Origin: Glaciecola sp047250385
GTDB lineage: Bacteria; Pseudomonadota; Gammaproteobacteria; Enterobacterales; Alteromonadaceae
DNA: 64,000 nucleotides
Assembly (NCBI RefSeq): GCF_047250385.1
Contig: NZ_JBLBVM010000055.1
Location: forward strand, 372,001-436,000
Reading direction: 5' to 3'
Every line of letters starts with the position of its first letter. Within the stretch, counting starts at the first letter, position 1. A program made the position numbers and the translations under genes. The notes beneath the pieces are model-generated. The model saw only the letters and a program-made list of their open reading frames with translations, searched no databases and was not told the DNA's origin. Positions 45,366-54,972 of this stretch are shown in pieces.

Positions 45366-47380
45366 CAATTGGAAAAATTACCTCAGTTAACTTTAATCAA
45401 TTCAAAGTCAAAATATCCTCTGAAATAAGAGGGAATTCGGTTAACCAGGCTGGAGTGATATATTACTTTGGCAACATAGGTAGTTATCTAAAAACAACTA
45501 ATTCTGTTGGAGAGCAACTAATCTGTGAAGTGATATCTATTTTTGACAGTGACCTTAAACTAAATGACGCAGCTTACGATATTGATAGTAACCGAGAGCT
45601 GCTTTTAAAACCAGTCGGTACAATCAGTCGGCAAGGTGGTTTTAGTCTCGGCGTTGGTATTTTTCCTAGTATTTATAGCGAGGTAAGCATAGTTACCTTT
45701 GAAGATATGGAGTTAATTTTACACACTCATAAAGATATAGACCTAAGCGACAGCGTACACCAGAGTTTTAACTTGGGTGAAAGTAAGAATCTAATAAATT
45801 ACCCTATTGATATATCTATCAATTCGTTTTTTAACATTCATTCGGCAGTGCTTGGTAACTCGGGTAGCGGAAAATCCAATACTATTGCTCATATTATTCA
45901 AGAAATTCATAAAAAGAGAGAAAATTCAGCAATAGGTTCTCGGATTCTCATTTTTGACGTGAATGGGGAATATCAAAATGCATTTACCGACCACGAAAAG
46001 TGTTCGAATATAAAAGTCAGAGTTCTAAAGCCAAATATGCTAGCTCCTGAAGTTGGGGTTGAACCATTCTATATGCCTCACTTTCTTATGAATATTGATG
46101 AGTGGTGTTCTTTTCTTATGGCAACCGACGCTACGCAACGACCATTTTGGGATAAAGTGCTCCAAGAGAGTTATAAGTTTTATATGATTTCGACCCTTGA
46201 GGGAAGCGAACGTGTAAAATTTGTAAATTATTTACGATTTAAGGTTTGCAACCTAGTGCATATGCTTCTTGCACAAGGAGATACCGATACTGCAATTGTG
46301 ACAGCAGCTAAAAACGTGGTTTACGGTATTTCGGAACAGATTGACATGGATGTAGGTCTTAAAGAAGCATGTGAAGCTGAGGGGATGTATGCCGATCTTC
46401 AGCTTCTCTACAATAACTGCTCCGTAGCATACGGAAACAATAATGATCAACTTAAAAGCGCAGTTGACCAGGTTCGTAATAAGATTGACTATGAAGCAGC
46501 ACAAGAAGTTGTAAACATACGAGCAAGTGCTGAACAATATTTTGATTACAGGTTTTTGAGGCAGGCTGCAAATTTAACTTTATTGGAAGAAGATGCCAGA
46601 GGTAATAGACGAGTTAGAGAGTATACTTCAACTATGATGACAAGGTTAGATTTCTTTCTAGACAATCCTGACTGTTCATTTATGAAGTTTGGACCGCCTA
46701 ACACATCGAATGCTCACCAATATTTTGAGTGGCTTTGGCAACCTAATTCTGACATCCCTTCACAAACTAACATGCTAATTATTGATACTAGCGAACTCTC
46801 AAAAGACGCCCTAGAAACTCTCACGTCGGTAACATCTAGACTTCACTTCTCTTACAGGAAGAAACTGAGGGGCAATGCAAGGCGCGAGAAACCAATCCAC
46901 CTAGTGCTAGATGAGGCGCATCGTTACATCAAAAAAGACTCTAAATATCTACTACGCGAAAACATCTTTGAACAAATCGCCAGGGAAGGAAGAAAATATG
47001 CCCTTTACTTAATGGTATCTTCTCAGCGGCCTTCAGAATTATCTGAAACGGTTCTATCTCAATGTTCAAATTTTATCATTCATAGAATTCAGAATGAAAT
47101 AGATATGAAGTATGTTTACGCAATTTTACCTTACTTTTCTGACGATTTTGCAAATAAGATAAAACAATCTGTTCCAGGAGAAGCAATCATATTCGGCAAC
47201 TGTGTCTCAATGCCGCTGCACGTTAGAATCAAACAAGCATCACCAGAACCTAATAGTGAAAATTGTAAGGTTCATGAGGAATGGTTTAAACCCTTACCGC
47301 CTGCCGCAATATTTTCACCTGTCCCGCAATCTCCGCAAGAACCAAGCGATGTTTCATTTTTAGTTCAAAATGATGAGTAG
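45362..47380 (+). CDS. HerA-type hexameric ATPase
   Basis: A 672-aa HerA/FtsK-superfamily ATPase. An N-terminal HAS-barrel-like region (about residues 1-110) precedes the Walker A GNSGSGKS (from Gly165), and Walker B is LVLDEAH near residue 517, followed by the arginine-finger region REGRKYALYLMVSSQRPSE and QCSNFIIHRIQ. HerA rings normally drive a nuclease; here no NurA is next to it and SIR2 is its partner, as in the described SIR2-HerA system. It overlaps SIR2 by 4 bp and the MBL gene by 11 bp. Confidence 0.9.
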   Translation: MTIGKITSVNFNQFKVKISSEIRGNSVNQAGVIYYFGNIGSYLKTTNSVGEQLICEVISIFDSDLKLNDAAYDIDSNRELLLKPVGTISRQGGFSLGVGIFPSIYSEVSIVTFEDMELILHTHKDIDLSDSVHQSFNLGESKNLINYPIDISINSFFNIHSAVLGNSGSGKSNTIAHIIQEIHKKRENSAIGSRILIFDVNGEYQNAFTDHEKCSNIKVRVLKPNMLAPEVGVEPFYMPHFLMNIDEWCSFLMATDATQRPFWDKVLQESYKFYMISTLEGSERVKFVNYLRFKVCNLVHMLLAQGDTDTAIVTAAKNVVYGISEQIDMDVGLKEACEAEGMYADLQLLYNNCSVAYGNNNDQLKSAVDQVRNKIDYEAAQEVVNIRASAEQYFDYRFLRQAANLTLLEEDARGNRRVREYTSTMMTRLDFFLDNPDCSFMKFGPPNTSNAHQYFEWLWQPNSDIPSQTNMLIIDTSELSKDALETLTSVTSRLHFSYRKKLRGNARREKPIHLVLDEAHRYIKKDSKYLLRENIFEQIAREGRKYALYLMVSSQRPSELSETVLSQCSNFIIHRIQNEIDMKYVYAILPYFSDDFANKIKQSVPGEAIIFGNCVSMPLHVRIKQASPEPNSENCKVHEEWFKPLPPAAIFSPVPQSPQEPSDVSFLVQNDE

Positions 47381-48515
47381 TTTTAGTTTGTTAAGAACAT
47401 TTCACCCCATAGGACAAGGAGCGTTTTATACAGAAAAACACTCAGGCTTCAATGTGGTTTATGATTGTGGTTCCATGCCATTGACTAATTATTCAAAGTC
47501 AGTTGTTGAAGCAGCTTTTTCTAAAGAGGATGATATAGACGCTTTGTTTATTTCACACTTTGATTATGATCATGTTTCTGCAATTTCAACGCTCGTAAAA
47601 TCAGTAAAATCAATCAAAACTGTAGTATTGCCTTTATTGGATGAGGAAGAAAGAAACCTATTAGTAAACATTAATCGATTGCTTTCGTTACAGCAATTAA
47701 GCCTGCTTAATAATCCGAGGCAGTTATTTGGTCCCGACACAAGAATAATATATATAAGGCCTGGTAACGTATTTGATGACAACGCTCAGACTGAACAAAT
47801 TGTAAATTTGAACGACCGTTCACCAAAAGACCTAGTAAAAGAAGAGCTAGAAAGTCGGGTAACTTTAAGCTTTGGAAATCAAAACAGTTGGGTCTTCGTC
47901 CCTTATAACTTTAAGCATACATTAAGGCAAAGACAGTTGCTTCAAAAGCTTGGAAACGCCGGTTTTGACATAGATAAACTTCGCAATGACCCGAGTCATA
48001 CATTGAATCAAATAACCTCGCGAAACCAGCGGAGACAGTTAAGGCAGATTTATTCTCAAATTGACGGGAATGTAAATGAGAATTCAATGTTGGTTTATTC
48101 AGGTCCTAGCACCGGATGCCAAACAGTTCCTTTTCTTTGTATACTTGGTGTGTATTGTTCTTATGGATGCAAGAATGGTGTCTGTCCAAGTGAGCGGCCT
48201 GGTTGCATATACACCGGCGATACTGATTTAACAAAGTTATCGCTCATTGAAGTTTATAATGAGTTTAAACCGTATGTGGGCACCGTGCAGTTGCCACATC
48301 ATGGTTCTAAGCATAGTTTTTCTTCAAGTTCATTGACTGGTTTCAAAAATCGACTACTAGTACCTATTTCATATGGGTCAAAAAATCAATATGGTCATCC
48401 AGCAGCTGAAGTATTAAATATACTAGCCGATGCTGGGAATTTCCCCTTATTTATAAATCAAACACCAAGCTCGAAAGTAGAGCATTCTATATTCGGAGTA
48501 GTCCTTAATGAGTAA
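47370..48515 (+). CDS. Metallo-beta-lactamase-fold protein with Cys cluster
   Basis: A 381-aa protein of the ComEC/Rec2-like MBL group: metal motif HFDYDHVS (residues 63-70, an HxDxDH variant of HxHxDH), CIYTGDTDLTKLS with Asp284, and LPHHGSKHSF with His310/His311. Between about residues 250 and 281 an insertion carries six cysteines spaced C-x6-C-x5-C-x3-C-x4-C-x6-C, which may bind zinc or an iron-sulfur cluster. It overlaps HerA by 11 bp (start ATGATGAGTAG) and hsdR by 8 bp (ATGAGTAA). An effector or regulator role for the SIR2-HerA pair, or nucleic-acid hydrolysis, is inferred. Confidence 0.82.
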   Translation: MMSSFSLLRTFHPIGQGAFYTEKHSGFNVVYDCGSMPLTNYSKSVVEAAFSKEDDIDALFISHFDYDHVSAISTLVKSVKSIKTVVLPLLDEEERNLLVNINRLLSLQQLSLLNNPRQLFGPDTRIIYIRPGNVFDDNAQTEQIVNLNDRSPKDLVKEELESRVTLSFGNQNSWVFVPYNFKHTLRQRQLLQKLGNAGFDIDKLRNDPSHTLNQITSRNQRRQLRQIYSQIDGNVNENSMLVYSGPSTGCQTVPFLCILGVYCSYGCKNGVCPSERPGCIYTGDTDLTKLSLIEVYNEFKPYVGTVQLPHHGSKHSFSSSSLTGFKNRLLVPISYGSKNQYGHPAAEVLNILADAGNFPLFINQTPSSKVEHSIFGVVLNE

Positions 48516-51500
48516 GTCTGCAAACTTTAAAGAGGAGTTTGCCTCAAAGCTCCCAGCGTTATCATTGCTTATTAAATTAGGATATAAGTTCATTGCTCCT
48601 AATGAATGTGAACAACTGCGTGGTAATAAGTTTGTGGGTGATAAAAAGTCCACTGCGCAGGTAATGCTTATACCGATTATGCGAGCATTCTTGGCCGAGC
48701 AATCGTTTCCTTTTGCAGGTAAGCACCATAAGCTTTCAGATGCTGCAATAGATAAAATCATTCATGAACTCAACCCTACTATGAACGAGGGCTTACAAGG
48801 TGCAAATGAAAAGCTATACAACGCTATGTTGTATGGCATCAGTATCACTGAGTTTGTTGATGGTAAAAAGGCTTCACCGACCATTCAACTGATTGACTGG
48901 CAACAAACAGCCAATAACTACTTTCATGTTACCGAAGAGATGGTGGTACAGAACACAGAAGCAACCGGTAATAGACGGCCCGATATAGTATGTTTTGTGA
49001 ATGGGCTACCATTGGTAGTGATTGAAGCTAAACGCCCAGATTCTAAACATGAAGGTAAATCTACTTGCGCAGAAGCAATATCGCAACATATAAGAAATCA
49101 AGGTCTACAAGAAATACCACACTTGTATGCATACAGTCAGTTAATCTTGTCTGTTAACGGGTATGAAGGGTTATATGCCACTTGCGGTACGCCAGAGAAG
49201 TTTTGGGCAAAATGGAAAGAAGAAGAGTTTGGCGATGCCCATTTCACCAGAATAAAAAACCAAACATTAGAAACAAAAGAAACAGACAATTTGTTTGCAC
49301 ATCGTTCTGTTCAGGAAAAGAATGAGTTTTTAGCGCTTATTGCAGCGGGCGATTTAACGGTTACTGATCAAGATAAACTAGTTATCAGCCTATTAAGTCC
49401 CGACCGCCTTTTAGAGACGACACGGCTTTTTACTTTGTTTGATAAAAGCATTGGTAAAATAGTTGCGCGGTATCAACAAGTCTTTGGCATAAAAGCATTG
49501 ATAGAAAGAATTAATACCTTTAATGACAATGGCGGCAGAGACGGTGGTGTTATTTGGCACACTACGGGTAGTGGTAAGTCATTCACTATGGTGTTTTTAT
49601 CAAAGGTACTCATTTGGTTAAAAGAGCTTTCAAGCTGTCGCGTTATTATTGTAACCGACCGTGTGGATTTAGAAGATCAGCTCAGTAGTACCTTTGCATC
49701 AGGTGGGGTGTTAACCGACAGAGACCAAAAAGACTCAATGGCAACTTCGGGTAAACGCTTGGCTGAGCAAATTGGTAAAGGGAACGAGCGTGTTGTGTTC
49801 TCGATCATCAATAAGTTTGGTTCAGCCATGAAATATAAGGAATGCTACAACGACAGTCCCAATATAATTGTATTGGTTGATGAAGGGCACCGCAGTCAAA
49901 ACGGCGAAAACAACATCAGAATGAAACAGATGTTACCTAAGGCTTCTTTTATTGCTTTTACTGGTACACCATTACTAAAAGACGACAAAACTGAAAATAA
50001 GTTTGGTAAAATTATTCATTCCTACACAATGCAACAAGCAGTAGAAGACAAAACAGTTACGCCGTTATTGTATGAAGAACGAGTGCCTGAGCTAAATATT
50101 AATGATAAAGCAATTGACGCTTGGTTTGATCGCATTACCAGTGCATTAACCGACCAACAACGAAACGACCTTAAAAAGAAGTTTGCTCAAAAAGGTCAAA
50201 TCTACCAGTCAGAAGGACGCATCGAACTCATTGCTCACGATATTTCTGATCACTTCCAAAACTTTCAACAATTGGGATTAAAAGGGCAATTGGCTTGTGA
50301 CTCCAAAGCATCAGCCATTCGATATAAGACAGCCTTAGATAAGATTGGCAAGGTAACGTCGGTTGTGGCTATGTCTTCACCAGACACCCGTGAAGGGCAT
50401 CAGGTTGTCGACCAAGAAAGTAAAGATGTTGTGCAGAAGTGGTGGAAAGCGAATGTCGATAAATTGGATGAGAAGAAGTACACCAAGGCGATAATAAAAG
50501 ACTTTGGCAGAGATGATGGCCCAGACATTATGATAGTGGTTGATAAGCTTCTCACTGGCTTTGATGAACCTAAAAACACAGTCCTTTACATAGATAAACC
50601 ACTAAAAGAACATAACCTTATTCAAGCCATCGCTCGCGTAAACCGGTTGCATACTAAAAAACAATTTGGTTATTTGATTGACTATAGGGGTATTCTCAAA
50701 GAATTAGATACCACTATTGAAAAATATCAAGATTTAGCGGAGCGCACGCAGGGCGGGTTTGACATAGACGACCTTAAAGGTCTTTATAACCGTATGGACA
50801 CTGAATATAAGAAACTACCAGGCTTGCATGCCGATTTGTGGGCAATATTCGCAGATATTAAGAATAAACAAGATGGTCCGGCACTACGACGAACATTAGC
50901 ACCAAAAGTCAGTGACGTTGACGGAAAACTAGTTGATACCAACCTGAAAAAGCGGGAAGACTTTTACGCTTCGTTAACGGAGTTTTCTAACTGCATGAAG
51001 GTAGCACTCCAATCAGCTACTTACTTTGAAGATAAGTCTTTGGACAATAAATGCAACCAATACAAACAAGACCTAAAAATGTTTGTAGGCTTGCGTAAAC
51101 AAGTAAAAGAAGACGCAAACGAAACAATCAACTACGACGAATATGCAGAGGACATCAAAAGCCTATTAGATAAGCATATCGCGGGAGTTGAAGTTAAAGA
51201 GCCAGAAGGCGCATACCTAGTGGGAAACCTGGGTAAAAACGTAAAACCTAATGACATGTCAGATGATGAGGCAAGAAACCAAACAGATAAGATCACTGGC
51301 CGTATTACCAAGATGATTGAGCAAGACTTAGCTGATGACCCCTATGCACAAGAATACTTTTCGAAAATGCTTAAAAGAGCGATAGAAGACGCCAAGGCAA
51401 TGTTTGATGCACCAGTAAAACAATACATCATGTTTGCTGATTTTGAGCAAGAGGTAAAAGAAAGAAAAGTACCCGATGCCCCAAGTGAGTTTTGTGATGA

Positions 51501-51801
51501 TGAGGGTAATTTAAACAAGCATGCTCAGGCGTACTTCGGGTTGTTCAAATATCTATTTGAAGAAGAGTTTAGGCAAGACAAGGGATTGGACAATTCTAAG
51601 CTCATAGAGTATGCCTTTCAAATAGATGAGGTCGTCAATAATGCTGTAGCAGAGTTCTCAATAAACCCTTCAGAGATTGAAAACTCAATCAGCATGAAGC
51701 TATTACCATTATTGTTTGGTGACTTGGGAATAGACAAAGCGCAGCACTTTATTGAGGAAGTGCTAAAAATAACGCGTTTAGGTTTATCTAGGGGCAACTA
51801 G
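48508..51801 (+). CDS. hsdR: Type I restriction motor/nuclease subunit HsdR
   Basis: 1097-aa translocase-endonuclease. The N-terminal PD-(D/E)XK nuclease shows RRPDIVCFVNG...VVIEAKRPD (Asp and E-x-K), the SF2 helicase has IWHTTGSGKSFTMVF (Walker A), LVDEGHRSQ (DEGH-type motif II) and FTGTPLLKD (motif III), and a long C-terminal coupling domain follows. Its start overlaps the MBL gene, so restriction subunit synthesis depends on ribosomes coming through SIR2-HerA-MBL. Three bases separate its stop from the metallopeptidase gene. Confidence 0.95.
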   Translation: MSKSANFKEEFASKLPALSLLIKLGYKFIAPNECEQLRGNKFVGDKKSTAQVMLIPIMRAFLAEQSFPFAGKHHKLSDAAIDKIIHELNPTMNEGLQGANEKLYNAMLYGISITEFVDGKKASPTIQLIDWQQTANNYFHVTEEMVVQNTEATGNRRPDIVCFVNGLPLVVIEAKRPDSKHEGKSTCAEAISQHIRNQGLQEIPHLYAYSQLILSVNGYEGLYATCGTPEKFWAKWKEEEFGDAHFTRIKNQTLETKETDNLFAHRSVQEKNEFLALIAAGDLTVTDQDKLVISLLSPDRLLETTRLFTLFDKSIGKIVARYQQVFGIKALIERINTFNDNGGRDGGVIWHTTGSGKSFTMVFLSKVLIWLKELSSCRVIIVTDRVDLEDQLSSTFASGGVLTDRDQKDSMATSGKRLAEQIGKGNERVVFSIINKFGSAMKYKECYNDSPNIIVLVDEGHRSQNGENNIRMKQMLPKASFIAFTGTPLLKDDKTENKFGKIIHSYTMQQAVEDKTVTPLLYEERVPELNINDKAIDAWFDRITSALTDQQRNDLKKKFAQKGQIYQSEGRIELIAHDISDHFQNFQQLGLKGQLACDSKASAIRYKTALDKIGKVTSVVAMSSPDTREGHQVVDQESKDVVQKWWKANVDKLDEKKYTKAIIKDFGRDDGPDIMIVVDKLLTGFDEPKNTVLYIDKPLKEHNLIQAIARVNRLHTKKQFGYLIDYRGILKELDTTIEKYQDLAERTQGGFDIDDLKGLYNRMDTEYKKLPGLHADLWAIFADIKNKQDGPALRRTLAPKVSDVDGKLVDTNLKKREDFYASLTEFSNCMKVALQSATYFEDKSLDNKCNQYKQDLKMFVGLRKQVKEDANETINYDEYAEDIKSLLDKHIAGVEVKEPEGAYLVGNLGKNVKPNDMSDDEARNQTDKITGRITKMIEQDLADDPYAQEYFSKMLKRAIEDAKAMFDAPVKQYIMFADFEQEVKERKVPDAPSEFCDDEGNLNKHAQAYFGLFKYLFEEEFRQDKGLDNSKLIEYAFQIDEVVNNAVAEFSINPSEIENSISMKLLPLLFGDLGIDKAQHFIEEVLKITRLGLSRGN

Positions 51802-51804
51802 GTA

Positions 51805-52602
51805 ATGAGTAAGATTTCCAACGCAACAGATATAAAAACCCCTACTACCAACACCGGAGTGCTTCTCTATGGTGGTAAACATATTCCGTATGAAATTATT
51901 AGAAGAACTGTCAGTACAAAATCTAATAAGGTAGTTATTAAGGTGCACCCTGATCAAAGAGTCGTGGCAACAGCACCAGCCCACACCTCTGACGAATCTA
52001 TTGATAATGCCATAACTAAAAGAGCGCGATGGGTCTGGAATAATATTCAAGAGTTTGCTGCGCAAAATGAACATGTATTACCCAAGCGTTACGTTAGTGG
52101 TGAAACACAATTTTATTTGGGTAAACGATATGTATTAAAGATACTTAGCGACCAAGACGAACAACAAGGAAAAGCAGGGCAAGTAAAGCTAACAAGAGGT
52201 AGGTTTGTTGTAACTTTACCAACAGCAACCAATGATAGAGGCGCAAGCACCAAATACCTTCTTGAGCAGTGGTATATATACCGAGCAAAATATATCTTCA
52301 GGGAAAGATTAAATTACATGCTTCAAAAAGCCACTTGGGTAGATGGACTTCCTTCGTTTAGGGTTATGACAATGAAAACTCAATGGGGCAGTTGTTCAAC
52401 CAAAGGCAACCTTATGCTTAACCCCCACTTAGTTAAAGCACCCAAAGAATGCATCGACTACGTTATTTTGCATGAGCTTTGCCACATTGCTGAACACAAC
52501 CACAGTGAGAAGTTCTGGCGCTTGTTGACGCAGGTGATGCCCGAGTGGAAAGGGCTTAAGTCGCGATTGGATGGTATGGCTGAGCAGTATTTGAATTCTT
52601 GA
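51805..52602 (+). CDS. YgjP-like (M48-type) metallopeptidase
   Basis: A 265-aa DUF45/YgjP-like protein with zinc motif HELCHIAEHNHSEKFW (HExxH) near residue 231 and the upstream MKTQWGSCSTKGNLMLNPHLV segment typical of the family. No signal peptide is seen. Such genes are often found directly behind hsdR in type I loci; a role in processing or turnover of restriction subunits has been proposed but is not established. It follows hsdR by 3 bp and closes the operon. Confidence 0.88.
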   Translation: MSKISNATDIKTPTTNTGVLLYGGKHIPYEIIRRTVSTKSNKVVIKVHPDQRVVATAPAHTSDESIDNAITKRARWVWNNIQEFAAQNEHVLPKRYVSGETQFYLGKRYVLKILSDQDEQQGKAGQVKLTRGRFVVTLPTATNDRGASTKYLLEQWYIYRAKYIFRERLNYMLQKATWVDGLPSFRVMTMKTQWGSCSTKGNLMLNPHLVKAPKECIDYVILHELCHIAEHNHSEKFWRLLTQVMPEWKGLKSRLDGMAEQYLNS

Positions 52603-52638
52603 ATAGACGGCTATTCAGACTAATAACACGGAACAATT

Positions 52639-53043
52639 ATGAATAAATACAAATTGAACAAAAAATATCCTTTCACCAAAAAACGATCAGATGCAAGCAT
52701 TGAGAAACTAGCAAATTCTTTCGTCGGTATTTCAGATAAATTATGGGCAGCGATTTTTGTTTCGGTCATCCTAATTCCCCTCGCCGGTATTGTAAAACGT
52801 GGTTTTGAAAGACCTACAGAGCCTCTAAACCTAGATGCCCTGAAAATATTTGTGGATACAAACCTGATACTTCTTATGTGCATAATTTTTGTTGGCGTCC
52901 TTGTAGCATATAAGAATAGAAATATTGGACTGGATTTATTTGATTATTTGGATAAAGCAAAGGCTAACAAGAGGAGCAAGGTAGCTTCCTTCAATTGTCC
53001 GCCGTCGCGGTTGCGCCCACGACTAAATAGGCGTTCGAAGTAA
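52639..53043 (+). CDS. Small membrane protein, unknown
   Basis: 134 aa with a basic N-terminus and two membrane helices (LWAAIFVSVILIPLAGIV, LILLMCIIFVGVLVAY, about residues 44-61 and 93-110). GGAAC precedes the ATG. The last ~20 residues are rich in Arg and Pro and unlike the rest, which may reflect read-through into non-coding DNA after a frame change. It follows the restriction operon by 36 bp and may be cotranscribed. I do not recognise the family. Confidence 0.5.
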   Translation: MNKYKLNKKYPFTKKRSDASIEKLANSFVGISDKLWAAIFVSVILIPLAGIVKRGFERPTEPLNLDALKIFVDTNLILLMCIIFVGVLVAYKNRNIGLDLFDYLDKAKANKRSKVASFNCPPSRLRPRLNRRSK

Positions 53044-53117
53044 AGTTATTCAAAGCCATAGTTTATTTACTAATGGTCGCTTTCTTCTAACAAAAAATCT
53101 AGCAGGTTTTTAGATGC

Positions 53118-54014
53118 CTAGCTACGAAGTTGACAAATGTTCTTTAAATCTTCTGATGAAGTTGATATTAGCTTTTCTTCAGGAACCCCTGCATTCAACA
53201 GTCTTTCATGCGTCTCCGCTACTTCATCTATACCTTCATCAATGTCTTGATAGTTATAGTTCTTCCATTTAGCATCGGGGTATGCAGCTAGAATGGACTT
53301 AAAGTATGGAATATCAATATCGTTGATAGAGTGGCCTATAATTACAACATCTGTCACATCTTCATAACCAAGCAATTGACCGCTGTGGCGTTCTATTATG
53401 TCGTTTACTGGTTTATAAAATACATTGTTGACAGACGATACATCGTTGTAGGAGTCAGTGAACCACGGTTCATCTATTTCTTCGGGTTCATCTGAAGACG
53501 AAGATTCAAATACGCGGCCATGACCAAATATAATATCCCTATTAGCCCTGCCATGTATATGCAGTATGCTGTCCTCAGATATTCCATATATGGCTTGTAA
53601 AGTAGTAGTATAATTAAAATTGATGAATCGAAAAGTATTGGGAAAACTGACTAATTTTGTTGCTTGTTGTACATCAATCTTGCTAATCCATTCTTTAAAA
53701 GCGTCCGTTATAGCTTCTACTAACTCATCCTTCTTAATTGTTATTTCATCCTCAAACCCATACAGTAGTTTAGGATCGTCGCCTAGTTCTTCTAAAGAAG
53801 GCTGCAATGTTACATTTTCATGAAAGCTGTCTTGATCGAAAGAACCTAATGACTCTTCAAAGTTTGCCCATTCCATATCAATATCATAGAAGTCAGGAAA
53901 ATAATGCGTATGGTCTTTCAGAGCTTCACTATATTGCTTGTAAAAATTCCGATAGCTAGTGGGTAAACCGTGCCAAATATCGAATCCATTTCCTATAATA
54001 ACTATAGTTGTCAT
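53118..54014 (-). CDS. AbiH-like abortive infection protein
   Basis: A 298-aa protein beginning with TTIVIIGNGFDIWHGLPTSY, the hallmark of the bacteriophage abortive infection AbiH family (GNGFDxxHGLPTxY). Later segments FINFNYTTTLQAIYG, LHIHGRANRDIIFGHG and VIIGHSINDIDIPYFKSI match the same family and resemble a Rossmann-type nucleotide pocket. AbiH blocks phage development in Lactococcus by an unknown mechanism. It lies 130 bp downstream of a PD-(D/E)XK-like gene on the same strand; the two could form one defence unit. Confidence 0.86.
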   Translation of the reverse strand: MTTIVIIGNGFDIWHGLPTSYRNFYKQYSEALKDHTHYFPDFYDIDMEWANFEESLGSFDQDSFHENVTLQPSLEELGDDPKLLYGFEDEITIKKDELVEAITDAFKEWISKIDVQQATKLVSFPNTFRFINFNYTTTLQAIYGISEDSILHIHGRANRDIIFGHGRVFESSSSDEPEEIDEPWFTDSYNDVSSVNNVFYKPVNDIIERHSGQLLGYEDVTDVVIIGHSINDIDIPYFKSILAAYPDAKWKNYNYQDIDEGIDEVAETHERLLNAGVPEEKLISTSSEDLKNICQLRS

Positions 54015-54144
54015 TTCATGTCCTTATTGTTGAAACGTTCCATCATTTTATTAATGCAAAACTGGTTGAAAGTACACATACTCAAGAATTCGGCAAACAC
54101 TAGATACACAGTGATGCTCATTACCATGCGATTTGGGCCAATAG

Positions 54145-54561
54145 TTAAAGCTCTGGGTCTAATTTTCTAATAGAACCAGAATCAGAAACAAAGAGCACTT
54201 GAATACCAGAACTGATAATTGGAGTTCTCATAGCCTCAACTAGCGCAACATGATTTAAACTGTCTGGCAATGCAATAATCGATTCACTACTTGGGAACTC
54301 ATTTTTAACTTTGAAAGCAGCAACTAAAGCAACACCAACATGCGTCTTAACTTGTGACTTATCAAATTCTTTCCCATATTTACTTGAACTAGGTTTGGAA
54401 GATGTTTCACCTTTAGCTTCGACGAAGCACTTTATTCCGTTTTGAGATGTAGCTACGATATCGACGCCAGTTTGAACTGTCATAAGCTGTTGCGTTATCG
54501 AGTAATTATTTGCCACTAGATAATTACACACCGCTTTGATTACATCATTTTCTGTTTGCAT
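54145..54561 (-). CDS. Small PD-(D/E)XK nuclease-like protein
   Basis: 138 aa. The nuclease core pattern is visible: a helix ENDVIKAVCNYLVANNY, then GVDIVATSQ with Asp34 and CFVEAKGET with Glu48 and Lys50, the D...E-x-K arrangement of restriction-type nucleases (Mrr/VRR-like). The rest is short, so it may act with a partner. AbiH follows on the same strand. Catalytic activity is inferred from motif geometry only. Confidence 0.62.
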   Translation of the reverse strand: MQTENDVIKAVCNYLVANNYSITQQLMTVQTGVDIVATSQNGIKCFVEAKGETSSKPSSSKYGKEFDKSQVKTHVGVALVAAFKVKNEFPSSESIIALPDSLNHVALVEAMRTPIISSGIQVLFVSDSGSIRKLDPEL

Positions 54562-54972
54562 AGTGAAACCTACTGTTTTTTCATCACTGCAATTAAAGTG
54601 TATATAGTAAACCGAAACTAAACAGCTAAATCAAGTTGCTAACTTTTAATAAAAAATTCCCCTATCTTGAATCTATATATTAATACTGACCGAAAAATCA
54701 GTGTTAGAAGTCTCAATAAACCTTGATACTGACGAAAAAAGCGCCTAATTCGATACCTAGCATCGAGAAGCGACTAGTCAGATGGCAATCAGCAGGTTGC
54801 GTGCCATAGCGTTGTAATTAGTTAAATTATTATTTACAGAGTGACGTCGAGGCAAGAGGTAACTGCGCAAATCCTCTTTTAAGGACACTTGAAGCGTTGA
54901 ACTTATGTTCAGCGCTTTTTTTCGCCTGCACGTTCCCTATTTATTTATGCATTAACTAACTAGGAAATATGC
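54562..54972 (+). other. Intergenic stretch with a terminator-like hairpin
   Basis: 411 bp without a gene. At 54892-54921 the near-palindrome AGCGTTGAAC / GTTCAGCGCT (one mismatch, 4-nt loop) is followed by a T-run, a plausible rho-independent terminator on the plus strand. What transcript it ends is unclear because no plus-strand gene precedes it for 1.8 kb; a small RNA is possible. Confidence 0.45.

Noticed and set aside
46253..46537. Minus-strand frame of 94 codons inside the HerA gene
   Set aside because: Fully contained in the recognised HerA reading frame and without recognisable features.
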